Origin: Sthenelais limicola
Lineage: Eukaryota > Annelida > Polychaeta > Phyllodocida > Sigalionidae
Direction of reading: 5' to 3'
Assembly (NCBI GenBank): GCA_942159475.1
Contig: OW804094.1
Span: forward strand, 22,667,323-22,731,322
Length of the DNA: 64,000 bases
The number at the start of each line of letters is the position of its first letter. Position 1 is the first letter of the stretch. Shown here piece after piece: positions 22,137 to 30,716 of the stretch. Made by a program: the position numbers and the translations under genes. A model generated the notes under the pieces. The model was not told the DNA's origin. It saw only the letters and a program-made list of their open reading frames with translations, and did not search any database.

Positions 22137-24493
22137 GATTTAAAGATGTATAATTTCTGGTTTATTTGACTTATGAGGCTATTGTATTGGGTTACCATTG
22201 TAGTACCGTTATCAAACATTACACCGAGGTAACAATATTTATTTACTTGTTCTAATTGTACGTCATTCAGTCTTATGACAACCTTGGCCCTGTCGACCTT
22301 TTTCTTTCTACCTGACACCATAATTTTTGTTTTTTTTTCATTTACCTTTAACTTGTTACTTGTGCACCACGAATTAAATTTCTTCAGATCATCATTTAGT
22401 TTTGTACATCCTTGGTCTAAATCTTGCGTTGAGGTATATAGTATGGTATCGTCTGCGTATTGCAGTATATTGGAGTTTAAGTTTACATGCTTCAGATCAT
22501 TAACATATAGCAGAAATAGGGTGGGGCCTAGAATTGACCCTTGGGGTACACCATAGTCTATGTTCTTCATATCAGATTCATTTGCATTCAGAATCACTTT
22601 TTGTTTTCTATTTGTTAAGTAGGAGTCGAACCAGAGCGTTATAGGGGGAGGGAGGCCACAGTCAGATAGTTTCTCCATTAGCACTTTAGGAACCACAGTG
22701 TCAAACGCCTTACTTAGGTCTATGAAACATGTTAGCATGTAGTTATTTTTGCTTTCCGATACATTAAGGTCAGTTATATATTCTGCGAGCGCCTCAGTAG
22801 TAGAGTGCCCTGTCTGGAAGCCAAGTTGTCTTTTGCTCAATATATTGTTTTCAAGAAGGTAGGATTTTAACCTCTCCGATACTAATTTTTCAGTGATTTT
22901 TCCAGCTATGTGGCATATGGATATTGGTCTGGTGTCTGAGGGTGAGGCCGGGATTTTTATTTTGGGTATAGGGGTGACTCTGGCTCTCTTCCATAGATCG
23001 GGGAAAATACATGTGTCTATCGACCTATTTATTAATAATGTGAATTCAGGTAATAGTATGGTAAATACATCCTTGTATATTCTGCTGTTGATATTGGGAC
23101 AGCCAGAATTTTTGTTACAATCAATTTCATTTATCTTAGTCAAAACATCATTTTGTGTGAATGGAACATTTCTCCAAGGAATAGGAGTATTTTCTGGGTA
23201 TCTTATCCGAGTGACCATATCAATTTCTTTGTTGATTTTAGATCCGACATTACAATAAAAATCATTTATTTGCTGACTAAGCTCTGCCCCTTCAATTTGT
23301 TTACCATTTATTGTGAGACTGTTAAACGATGGTTTATCTTTGCCTGACACCTCTTCAATAACCGACCAAAATTTCTTGGAATCCTTTTTATACATCCAGA
23401 GCAGGTTTTTATAGTAATCTGCCTTTAGCCTGCGAATAGTTTGGTTACAAATTTTTCTACAGTTTCTAGCTATTTTTACATCTTCCATGTTTTTGCTATT
23501 TTTTGCCTTTTTGTAAGCTTCTTCTCTGTTCTTATGTAATATGGATAGTTCTTTTGTGTACCATTTAGGTTTCTCAGGTCTATTTTTAAACTCTTTATAG
23601 GGAGCAATTCTATCAACGCACGAGAGGACATTATTGTACATCAAATCCCAACCTTCATTGACATCCTGGGCAGCATGAAAGCTCTCCCAGTCTCTAGACG
23701 AAATAACATTTTGAAGTCTTTCATAATTATAATCTTTCATATTTCTCCCCGTGAAATTTGACTTTATATTAGAGTTACATATCTTCTTAAGTATTGTGAT
23801 TACCGGTTGGTGATCAGACAGCGAGTATGATATGGTGTGGGTCAATCGATCAATATTGGATCTAATCATGAAGATGTCAAGGATAGAGTCTTTTTGTATG
23901 CCGAACCTAGTACACCCAGTCTTTTCGATCACAAAGCTGTGTTTGTTTACAAAGGCATTCAGGCTTTTACATTTGTTATCATCTAACATTAAATCAATAT
24001 TTAAGTCACCACATATGATGATATTTTTATCATTCCTTACAATCCAATTGCTTAGTATTTGCTCTAGTTCACCAATACAATTCATAACGTTCCCATTAGG
24101 AATCCTATAGGCCATTATTAGTTTTAGTTTCGGTACATTCTCTTTATACACTAGTAGATTCAGTATTTCACTATCAGGAGACATAATATTTTCATCCTCT
24201 TTCGAAACAAATTTGAAGTCATTTCTTACGTAGCAACAGATCCCCCCCCCTCGCTTGGGCAGGGGTCTATCTAGCCTTATTAGGTTGTATCCTTTACAGT
24301 GAATTAAACTATCAGGAATCAATTCATTTAACCATGATTCAGTAAAGACTATTACCTCTATATTCAGACTCATGATTTCATTTCTAACTATATCAATTTT
24401 TGGTAGTAAAGATCGAATATTGTATTGGAGTATCTTTATTCCTTTCATGCTTTTAATGTCAGACCAGTCTTTATCACTTATGTCATTATTCAT
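22124..24493 (-). CDS. Retrotransposon ORF2: endonuclease and reverse transcriptase (frame broken at its end)
   Basis: From ATG 24493 the frame gives 789 aa; an open extension upstream has only GTG. The APE-type endonuclease covers about residues 18-240: LQYNIRSL, VFTESWL with the catalytic Glu, CGDLNID and SDHQP. The reverse transcriptase covers about 500-750: FIDLSKAFDTV, YGVPQGSILGP, LLYVNDL and the catalytic QYADD. This is the enzyme for target-primed reverse transcription. The frame stops early at HL*, where an 8-bp tandem duplication (TCTTTACA) throws it out of phase; the rest of the C-terminus continues at 22136-21645. Both catalytic domains are free of stops, so the copy is young. Confidence 0.92.
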   Translation of the reverse strand: MNNDISDKDWSDIKSMKGIKILQYNIRSLLPKIDIVRNEIMSLNIEVIVFTESWLNELIPDSLIHCKGYNLIRLDRPLPKRGGGICCYVRNDFKFVSKEDENIMSPDSEILNLLVYKENVPKLKLIMAYRIPNGNVMNCIGELEQILSNWIVRNDKNIIICGDLNIDLMLDDNKCKSLNAFVNKHSFVIEKTGCTRFGIQKDSILDIFMIRSNIDRLTHTISYSLSDHQPVITILKKICNSNIKSNFTGRNMKDYNYERLQNVISSRDWESFHAAQDVNEGWDLMYNNVLSCVDRIAPYKEFKNRPEKPKWYTKELSILHKNREEAYKKAKNSKNMEDVKIARNCRKICNQTIRRLKADYYKNLLWMYKKDSKKFWSVIEEVSGKDKPSFNSLTINGKQIEGAELSQQINDFYCNVGSKINKEIDMVTRIRYPENTPIPWRNVPFTQNDVLTKINEIDCNKNSGCPNINSRIYKDVFTILLPEFTLLINRSIDTCIFPDLWKRARVTPIPKIKIPASPSDTRPISICHIAGKITEKLVSERLKSYLLENNILSKRQLGFQTGHSTTEALAEYITDLNVSESKNNYMLTCFIDLSKAFDTVVPKVLMEKLSDCGLPPPITLWFDSYLTNRKQKVILNANESDMKNIDYGVPQGSILGPTLFLLYVNDLKHVNLNSNILQYADDTILYTSTQDLDQGCTKLNDDLKKFNSWCTSNKLKVNEKKTKIMVSGRKKKVDRAKVVIRLNDVQLEQVNKYCYLGVMFDNGTTMVTQYNSLISQINQKLYIFKSLHL

Positions 24494-25157
24494 TTGTGTA
24501 TCTAGTATACTGAGTAATGAGTCGATAATAGGGTAGGCGGTCAGATGGTCGCCAGACGACACATCCTACCGTCACCCAAAACCTTCTCATTCGATCCTCT
24601 ATTAGATGAAACAGCATGCACTGAGTGTAAGGCCTCAATACAGGGGAATATATCAAATAACATAACATAACTGACCAGGTATCCAGGGAGAGTCTGTAGT
24701 TCATTGCAGATGCACAGTGTGTCCGGGTGAGCTCGCTCAGATAGGTAATATTATTAGAGAAAGATTCATAGGTGTCCCTTATGGTATAGTCCAGCGATAC
24801 AAGGTATGAGTATGAGCGGGTGCTCGTGTCAGACCGCGATAATTTATGTAAAACTAGGTTTAGGTAGTAGTCCCTATTTGGTCTGTGTACTTCGATAGTA
24901 CCTATGTTCGTTGGAGTGTAAGGGCAGGTGTATAAGAATATAGGGAGCGCAGGTGAGTGCCAAGGGTAAGTGGGTGCAGGTAACCCAGTAGCCCGGGTGA
25001 GTGGGTCGCCAGACGACACCTCCAACCTATAGGCCACTAGGTCCCCCACCCCAGGCCCCCGGCACATGAACACAAACAAGGTTTGTAAACAAAACATGGG
25101 ACGGATCACGTGGAGCTGGAGTATGTAATCAATTTGGGTTTCCATTGTGTGGATCAT
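24486..25157 (-). CDS. Retrotransposon frame of unknown function, 223 aa
   Basis: The frame starts at ATG 25157 inside the end of the SGNH frame and ends TAA at 24488-24486. The ATG of the EN-RT protein is at 24493, so start and stop are interleaved as ATGAATAA. The protein is rich in Tyr, Leu, Ser, Thr and Arg and has no recognised domain. VSSGDPLT here and VSSGDHLT at the head of the next frame come from two copies of TGTCGTCTGGCGACC. It is long for a chance frame in AT-rich DNA and is positioned as a translational coupler, but it could still be a spacer that happens to be open. Confidence 0.35.
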   Translation of the reverse strand: MIHTMETQIDYILQLHVIRPMFCLQTLFVFMCRGPGVGDLVAYRLEVSSGDPLTRATGLPAPTYPWHSPALPIFLYTCPYTPTNIGTIEVHRPNRDYYLNLVLHKLSRSDTSTRSYSYLVSLDYTIRDTYESFSNNITYLSELTRTHCASAMNYRLSLDTWSVMLCYLIYSPVLRPYTQCMLFHLIEDRMRRFWVTVGCVVWRPSDRLPYYRLITQYTRYTNE

Positions 25158-25836
25158 GATGGTAGTTGGTAATCTGTTTTATCCAGGTATCACGCACAAC
25201 AGAGTCAAAGTGGACTCCGTCTGGCAGTCGTTGGAGGTGATGACGAAACCTTTTACAACCCTTAGCGTGGACTTTATTAATCAAATGGATGTGTCTTACA
25301 CCCCTAGATCTATTCAGACCTTGCAGATTCTGGTTTATCCTGATTATGGCCGTATTTAGCATGTCTTGGTGTGGTGATATTGGTATGACATTATTCGCTT
25401 TTGCGATATCTATGCCTATCAGGCCGCCGAAGCTAACATTACATCTGTCAGATATGCAGGCAAGTTTATCAATCGATTGCGTGTAAAGTGAGGTCATGTA
25501 TTCCACCAGTTCATTCTCATTGTACTTTATGAGAGAAATCGCCCGAGTATCTCTATCCATAACAGATAAATTGCATATGCCACCAATGATCAGAATATTG
25601 GCCGGTCTAAGCGCATGAAATAGTGATATAGCTTCAGAGCATAGGTAATCCAACTTCGCACCACTATATACAAACACTCTAATATTGAGTTTCCTAAGGC
25701 GATTGTCCAGGTATTTGCCCCTCGAATCAGTAATGACAAACGTGCTCATGATGATGGGCTTTCTGCTAGTCGTAGGATCCAAAGGTTCCTTCATGAACGG
25801 GGAAGTAGCTATCAGTGGCTTCAGTACGCGCTGCAT
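25129..25836 (-). CDS. Retrotransposon SGNH/GDSL-type esterase-domain protein
   Basis: There are three in-frame ATGs, at 25836, 25794 and 25749; the last, 16 nt after the NADAR stop, gives MSTFVITDSRGKYLD. Family blocks are visible: TDSRG with the nucleophilic Ser (block I), YSGAKLDYL (II), IIGGICNLS with the block III Asn, and DGVHFD carrying the Asp-His pair (V). SGNH esterase domains are known in ORF1 proteins of CR1-type elements, where they aid association with lipid or membrane. Here the domain is a separate frame rather than fused to ORF1. It ends in TGA at 25131-25129, overlapping the next frame by 29 nt. The block I Gly of GDS is Thr here. Confidence 0.75.
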   Translation of the reverse strand: MQRVLKPLIATSPFMKEPLDPTTSRKPIIMSTFVITDSRGKYLDNRLRKLNIRVFVYSGAKLDYLCSEAISLFHALRPANILIIGGICNLSVMDRDTRAISLIKYNENELVEYMTSLYTQSIDKLACISDRCNVSFGGLIGIDIAKANNVIPISPHQDMLNTAIIRINQNLQGLNRSRGVRHIHLINKVHAKGCKRFRHHLQRLPDGVHFDSVVRDTWIKQITNYHHDPHNGNPN

Positions 25837-26911
25837 ATGCGTAGTTCATGTTGTGATGTTGCCTGGCTACCGGCGGGTAACAATCACTGTTGTAGGAGAG
25901 CAATCTGTTTTCCATTACCTGGGGATCTGGTCTAGCCCTGTCGATGTAGGATTGTGATGTATTTCTAGGGCTATTTGCTCTTTTCGCCGGGTTGAAGAGA
26001 TAGTCGTCCCCACTCCTAAATCTCTTCCTTTGCTCTTGCATCGTATTCATGCGAGAGCTACCTGTGCCTCTCCCTTTTCCCCTGTTTCCGTTACCTCTCC
26101 TGCCTCCACCTTTATATTTGGATCTGGATTCTCTCTTGCTTGCATATGTGGCGGTAATCCCTTCTCCAGTGGCATTTGATACTGCATCTTCTCCGATTTG
26201 GGCACTCTCATCCTCGTTATCTCTATCTTGGGCTGATTCTGATGGTACTTTATCTTGAGTGGCCTCCACTGACAGCTTCTCTTTTCTGTGAGGGGAGTAG
26301 CTTGCGGATGGTTGGATGGTTTTACCCTGCGCATCAGTTATTTGGTAGTCTGCTGGTGTATATTGGGTTCCATCTATTAGGTAACGACGATAATCAGATA
26401 GTAGTTTTCCTACCATGTTGCCACCATTGTGTTTACCATCCGCAACTTCCTTCGAATTCAGAGTACTACCACAGGCCCAGAAGGGGCATTTGGTAGCTTC
26501 GTAGAGTGGTAAGTCTCCGGTTGCTATCAATTTATGTTGGAGGTGAGGGTTCTGTCGGAATTTTGCCTCGATTAAGACATTCATCACATTTAACTTGTCC
26601 TTGTCCCACCTGGGAGACGAGGACGCTTGATGTGATAGACTTTTCGCTTCTCTTGCATCGTGGCAGTCATAGACTTGCTTAGCTAAGTCTGGTCTTTTGG
26701 CTGCGTTAAAACGGGCATATTGATATGCCTGTTCTACTGAATGGAAGAGTAGTCCATTAATTTCTATGTCACTGGGGTAGAAATTTGAGAGCCAGCTATG
26801 TGATGAGTGGAAGTAAATCTTCCCATTGATGGTCTTGGTCTTTGCGTCAGATATCTTGTGTCCCTCTTTCAAATTCTCTAGTTCATCGTAGCGATAGGAT
26901 GAGCCCTGACT
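25766..26911 (-). CDS. Retrotransposon NADAR (YbiA-like) domain protein with basic RG-rich tail
   Basis: The open frame spans 26911-25766 with no ATG before the domain; from TTG at 26872 it gives 368 aa. Residues 27-165 match the NADAR fold: SNFYPSDIEINGLLFHSVEQ with the conserved Glu, AYQYARF, IEAKFRQNPHLQHKLIATGD, LYEAT, FWACG and GGNMVGKLLSDYR. NADAR enzymes cleave N-glycosidic bonds; known activities are removal of ADP-ribose from guanine in nucleic acids and hydrolysis of riboflavin intermediates. The tail (about 245-290) is Lys/Arg/Gly-rich (KYKGGGRRGNGNRGKGRG) and probably binds RNA. It overlaps ORF1 upstream and the SGNH frame downstream. Expression must use -1 frameshifting, a non-AUG start, or a fused ORF broken here. 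The domain call is strong; its role in retrotransposition is inference. Confidence 0.85.
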   Translation of the reverse strand, partial: SQGSSYRYDELENLKEGHKISDAKTKTINGKIYFHSSHSWLSNFYPSDIEINGLLFHSVEQAYQYARFNAAKRPDLAKQVYDCHDAREAKSLSHQASSSPRWDKDKLNVMNVLIEAKFRQNPHLQHKLIATGDLPLYEATKCPFWACGSTLNSKEVADGKHNGGNMVGKLLSDYRRYLIDGTQYTPADYQITDAQGKTIQPSASYSPHRKEKLSVEATQDKVPSESAQDRDNEDESAQIGEDAVSNATGEGITATYASKRESRSKYKGGGRRGNGNRGKGRGTGSSRMNTMQEQRKRFRSGDDYLFNPAKRANSPRNTSQSYIDRARPDPQVMENRLLSYNSDCYPPVARQHHNMNYAYAARTEATDSYFPVHEGTFGSYD

Positions 26912-27648
26912 CTAATACGATCCCTAATGATCTGGCAGTCATTGATACCCTTGCTCTTCAGGTGAGATTGTACAGTGCTTAGCATTTCCTTTCTCTCGAC
27001 AATTGGCTGGGGTAAATCGGCATTTAGATAGACTCTGTAGAATTGATCCGATTTGCTTAGAAGAGCTCTTCTGGAGTAATAGAAATTTCTTGCTGCTTCT
27101 CCACAGAGGCGTACTCTGATTATGCGGGAACTCATTTGTCGACGGTCAATACGTCTTGCAAAAATGACCTCCTGATCAGAAGTTCTCTGGTCTATATCTT
27201 TGAGGATGCGAATAGTCAACGCTTTTGTGTCTTCGTATCTAGTTTCTGTCGCTCCCGTGATTAGAAGATTCATTTTTCTATTTTCTATCTCAGACTCTAG
27301 GAGAATATTTTCCATTCTGATGCTATGCCTTTTCACTGCCATTAGCTCTCTTTCCATTGTTCTGTACTGTTCACATCGGGTCCTGTCTTTTTCTACTATT
27401 TCCGTCATTTTTTCTAGAACTTCTACCTGATTTAACTGGGTGAATTCCAAAGATTTTCGTAGCTCCTCAATAGAGCATGGATCGGTTTTAATCTTTGTAT
27501 CTTCCTTCGAATACAGTTTGTGTATGGGCATTGGATTAAGAGGTAATCCCTTGTCACGCAATAGGGCACGCTCCGTCGCCTCAGCGCTCGGGTGTGCAAA
27601 CAAATCCGGTTCCTGGTTGTTTGTATCCATTTCTGAATGCTCGGACAT
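26878..27648 (-). CDS. Retrotransposon ORF1: coiled-coil / RRM-like nucleic-acid chaperone
   Basis: The first ATG begins MSEHSEMDTNNQEP and gives 256 aa; a TTG eight codons upstream is also open. Residues about 55-115 are rich in Glu, Lys, Arg and Leu in heptad-like spacing and look like a coiled coil. Then NLLITGATET and VIFARRIDRR, IIRVRLCG and FYRVYLNADLP resemble the RRM and C-terminal domain of L1-type ORF1 proteins. Such proteins trimerise, bind the element RNA and act as chaperones in the RNP. The stop TAG is at 26880-26878. The next frame overlaps its 3' end by a few dozen bases in the -1 phase. Confidence 0.75.
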   Translation of the reverse strand: MSEHSEMDTNNQEPDLFAHPSAEATERALLRDKGLPLNPMPIHKLYSKEDTKIKTDPCSIEELRKSLEFTQLNQVEVLEKMTEIVEKDRTRCEQYRTMERELMAVKRHSIRMENILLESEIENRKMNLLITGATETRYEDTKALTIRILKDIDQRTSDQEVIFARRIDRRQMSSRIIRVRLCGEAARNFYYSRRALLSKSDQFYRVYLNADLPQPIVERKEMLSTVQSHLKSKGINDCQIIRDRIRVRAHPIATMN

Positions 27649-27705
27649 GATCGATAATGAGGTAAATGTCAAAATTTTCCGGAAAGAATCGTCTTTGCAC
27701 AGAAA

Positions 27706-28027
27706 ACCAAAGTCCTGATCATATGATCAACCCCCTCACCAGACTCCCTGTGGCGTTATCATGTTGGTGGGATGAAAATGATTGAAATCGCCTGGGTAGA
27801 TCTGGAGATATATGTGGATATGCACGGAGTGTGTTTAGGCACGTCCGTCTCTCTCTGCGTATATATCTCTTTTTGTTATTTATTTATTTATTTATTTATT
27901 TATCTTGTTGTTATTGTTGATACTTTTTATTATCATATGATACGCTTGGCGGGTCTAAGCTCCCTAGGTTACAGTAGGGAGGATTGCAAGACCTGCCGGA
28001 TCACCTCCATACGTTGGTTTAACATTT
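27706..28027. other. Retrotransposon 5' side or intron flank
   Basis: Includes a (TTTA)n run at 27876-27903. The exact 5' end of the retrotransposon cannot be placed; part of this may be its 5' UTR. Confidence 0.35.
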
Positions 28028-28427
28028 GTGATGTGTTTCAGGAAAATGAGTCAAAAGTCGCAAAATTGATATTTTTCAAAGGGTTTTTTCACAGGATCTC
28101 TTTATTGAAATGTTTTGATCTTTAGGGGGTCTAGCCCTTATAGTCATATGGATCTATACAACAAATTTCAGGACATTGTATTAAATATATTCTCGCGTTT
28201 GAAGGCCTTCAGATGGAGCATATTTAGTTACTTTACTTTACCCACCCAGAAACATTGCACACTTTTTTTTTCAAAATTAAAAATATCAAACTTAAGATAT
28301 AGAAATACTTATTAGGTATACAGTGTTTACTATCATTGGAATCCGCTTGATCTCCTCTTTTCAAGTATTGTGATATCTCAAAATCCATATTTTGCGACTT
28401 ATGACTCATTTACCTAAAACGGATCAC
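28028..28427 (+). mobile_element. MITE-B copy
   Basis: Full length, GTGATGTGTTTCAGG to AAAACGGATCAC. Confidence 0.86.
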
Positions 28428-28552
28428 ATATATTAAGTTTAACAAACCACCAACAAGTCAACGACTTAAAGGTGGCCCTTACTTCTATAGTGGTTTATAC
28501 TTCATTATTTCTATCTTGAACTTGGATCATTATTAACTAATGAAAGAAATAG

Positions 28553-28770
28553 ACATCCAGGACGGATTCAGGCGGGTCCTCCAAATACAAATGAGACATT
28601 TTAGAAGCCCTGTAGCAAAAGCACCCGAACAGAATCCCCCAAACAACTGGACAAAATCCTCCAAAACTTTGGTCAAATGACTTTTAGATGGGTTGGAAAA
28701 GAATGGAACAAAAAGTAGAACATCTGTAGTTTTAACCGACGTTAGCTGCAAGGGCAACTTTAAGAGCTTT
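28553..28770 (+). repeat. Repeat E, 5'-truncated
   Basis: GATTCAGGCGGGTCCTCC, GGTCAAATGACTTTTAGATG, then the tail GTTAGCTGCAAGGGCAACTT. Confidence 0.6.
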
Positions 28771-28923
28771 TGCTACCATGCTGATCAATCAAATTAAACA
28801 TGGCCGACGGATTGGTAATTTGCAGCAGAAGGCTAAGCATAGGGAATTCATGGAGAGCTCAAAATGAGAGGTTCAAAATGTTAACGGTTAATGTTTAGTA
28901 TATACTCAAGACATATTGGATAT

Positions 28924-29158
28924 GGGTCAGATTTTCAGAAAATGTACAATTGGCAGCTGTACACATTTAGTAAATTTTGTTAATTCAGGTTGCAATTTGG
29001 CCAATACTAGGTAAATTCGAGTATATTTGGCATCGCACTGATTCTAGCAGTCTGTTTGGTGAGGTTGAACTGTATTTTGAACTTTATTTTCGTCTGAAAT
29101 TGGGGTTATTTCAGAGAATTGGTGAAGGTGAATTGTACATTATCTGAAATTCTGACCC
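28924..29158 (+). mobile_element. MITE-A copy
   Basis: Full length; core GATTCTAGCAGTCTG subfamily. Confidence 0.86.
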
Positions 29159-29440
29159 GTATGACCTAACAGTTTACCCAGCCAGTGTCCCAAGGGATTG
29201 GCAATTATCACGTGATTGAGTTGTTTGGTCGCAATTTAGGAAACCAAACAAACAACAGACTTGTGCGATAATTTCTTCCGGGTGAGAGACACTCGTTGGG
29301 TAACTGATTTATTTCAGTCTCTGTCTTGAACGGTCCGGAGGCTATAACCACCTACGGACTAAACTGCATGACTAAAGGGATTAATAACCTCCATTTCGGT
29401 CTGAACAGTGCACAGTGAACATGTAGAAAAGAACACATAT

Positions 29441-29677
29441 GGGCGAGATTTTCAGAAAATGTACAATTGGCAGCTGTACACACATTTAGTAAATTCTGCT
29501 AAATTAGACTGCAATTTGGTCAATACTAGGTAAATTCAAGTATATTCCGCTTTGCACTAATTCTAGCTATGTGTTTGGTTAGGTTGAACTGTATTTTGAA
29601 CTTTATTTTCGTCTGACATTTGGGTTATTTCAGAGAAGTGGTGAAGGTGAATTGTACATTTTCTGAAAATCTGACCC
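29441..29677 (+). mobile_element. MITE-A copy, flanks ATAT
   Basis: Full length with one tip change (GGGCGAG). Confidence 0.86.
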
Positions 29678-29872
29678 ATATACTCCCCACTCCACATCTT
29701 AATAACATTTACAAATGATCTGCACACTGCAAGAGAAAGGCATTAAAACCAAAGTGTGACTGATTCTGACGTAATGGGCCCAAGGGGTATTTTAATATTT
29801 GCACCCCTTTGTTGAGCGTTCAGTTCGATTTTTATTTCGTTTCTTTTTCCATAATATAGACCTGACTGTAAT

Positions 29873-29940
29873 CTTTGGTATGCTTTGGTGATTCTGGTAT
29901 GGTTTGGTGATGTTGGTATGGCTTGGTGATTTTGGTATGT
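29873..29940 (+). repeat. Short tandem repeat, about 23 bp x 3
   Basis: GGTATGGTTTGGTGATGTT-type units. Confidence 0.7.
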
Positions 29941-29964
29941 AACCTACTTCAAATACAGTCTAAT

Positions 29965-30199
29965 GGGTAAGATTTTCAGAAAATGTACAATTGGCAGATG
30001 TTCACATTTAGTACATTCTGCTAAATGAGGCTTTAATTTGGTCAATACTAGGTAAATTCGAGAATATTCTGCTTTGTATTGATTCTAGCAATCGGTTTAA
30101 TTAGGTTGAACTGTACTTTGAACTTTATTATTGTCTGAAATTTGGGTTATTTGAGTGAATAGGTGAAGGTGAATTGTACGTTTTCTGAAAATTTGACCC
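29965..30199 (+). mobile_element. MITE-A copy next to a splice donor
   Basis: Full length; ends 21 bp beyond the donor of the exon at 30221-30348. Confidence 0.86.
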
Positions 30200-30220
30200 T
30201 TATGTCAGTGAATGACTTAC

Positions 30221-30348
30221 TGTAATGGAAGCCCTTCTCCAAAAGGACACGCTGGCTTCATGTTCACATGCCCTGTAACTGGGGCAGTAACTCATATCTA
30301 CTCCTGTAGTCGGGGATCCGCACCATTGTAGGTTGTTGACGATATATC
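30221..30348 (-). CDS. ADP-ribosyl cyclase, third recognised exon (WCG motif and catalytic Trp)
   Basis: The 128-nt exon has acceptor GTATTGCAG and donor ACA|GTAAGT. It encodes YIVNNLQWCGSPTTGVDMSY followed by CPSYRAC and SFWRRASIT. The WCG, SCP-like (here YCP) and FWxxxS blocks are the hallmark of the family, and the Trp of SFWRRAS matches CD38 Trp189. At the position of CD38 Asp155 (LADDLTW) this protein has Asn (IVNNLQW). It leaves in phase 0 into the exon at 11550, so the intron between them is about 18.7 kb and holds the retrotransposon. A MITE-A copy ends 21 bp beyond the donor. Confidence 0.9.
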
Positions 30349-30422
30349 CTGCAATACAGTCCAAATAGAAACATATATAAAGCTACATTCTCAGCTATTA
30401 CTACGAAGAAATCTGTCCAAAG

Positions 30423-30630
30423 TTAAGGGTGGTCTCCACTGGCTGCGATAAGCTCTGCGGGAAGCTTGTGATGGTTTGTGCTGGTTCTGTAGGTGGAGAG
30501 GAGTGACGAGGTCCTGCCTACATGGTTCACTGGCCATGTAGGCAGGACCTCGCCACTTCTCACCATCACAGCACCATCGCAAGGCTTACCGCAGAGCTTA
30601 CCGCAGCTAGTGGAGACCACCCTTTAAACT
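30423..30630. mobile_element. MITE-C hairpin, TTAA duplication
   Basis: TTAAGGGTGGTCTCCACTGG on the left and CCAGTGGAGACC-type mirror with CCACCCTTTAA on the right. The two arms of about 95 bp pair almost throughout. Confidence 0.8.
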
Positions 30631-30716
30631 GCATTTGGAAGCTCATTTCTGTCTTAAATGTGGGTTATATGGGAGAATTAGTGAAGGCGAATTGTACATT
30701 GTCTGAAAATCTGACC
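30631..30716 (+). mobile_element. MITE-A right half only
   Basis: ACTGCATTTGGAAGCTC to GAAAATCTGACCC; the left half is absent, cut at the MITE-C boundary. Confidence 0.7.

Larger units (their letters stand above)
20780..27705 (-). mobile_element. Non-LTR retrotransposon (CR1/L2-like) carrying NADAR and SGNH-esterase proteins
   Basis: On the minus strand the element runs from an ORF1 start at 27648 to a 3' end at about 20780. There a run of about 16 A follows an AATAAA at about 20815-20808. Five consecutive frames are present: coiled-coil/RRM, NADAR, SGNH, unknown, and EN-RT. The RT type, with GVPQGSILGP and YADD, fits the CR1/L2/Jockey assemblage; a poly(A) tail rather than a short tandem tail is unusual for CR1. 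The 5' end is uncertain. The flank before the T-run (ACCAAGTCACTATC) resembles ACCAAAGTCCTGATC near 27708-27722, a possible decayed target duplication. It lies in sense orientation in the cyclase intron. Confidence 0.85.
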
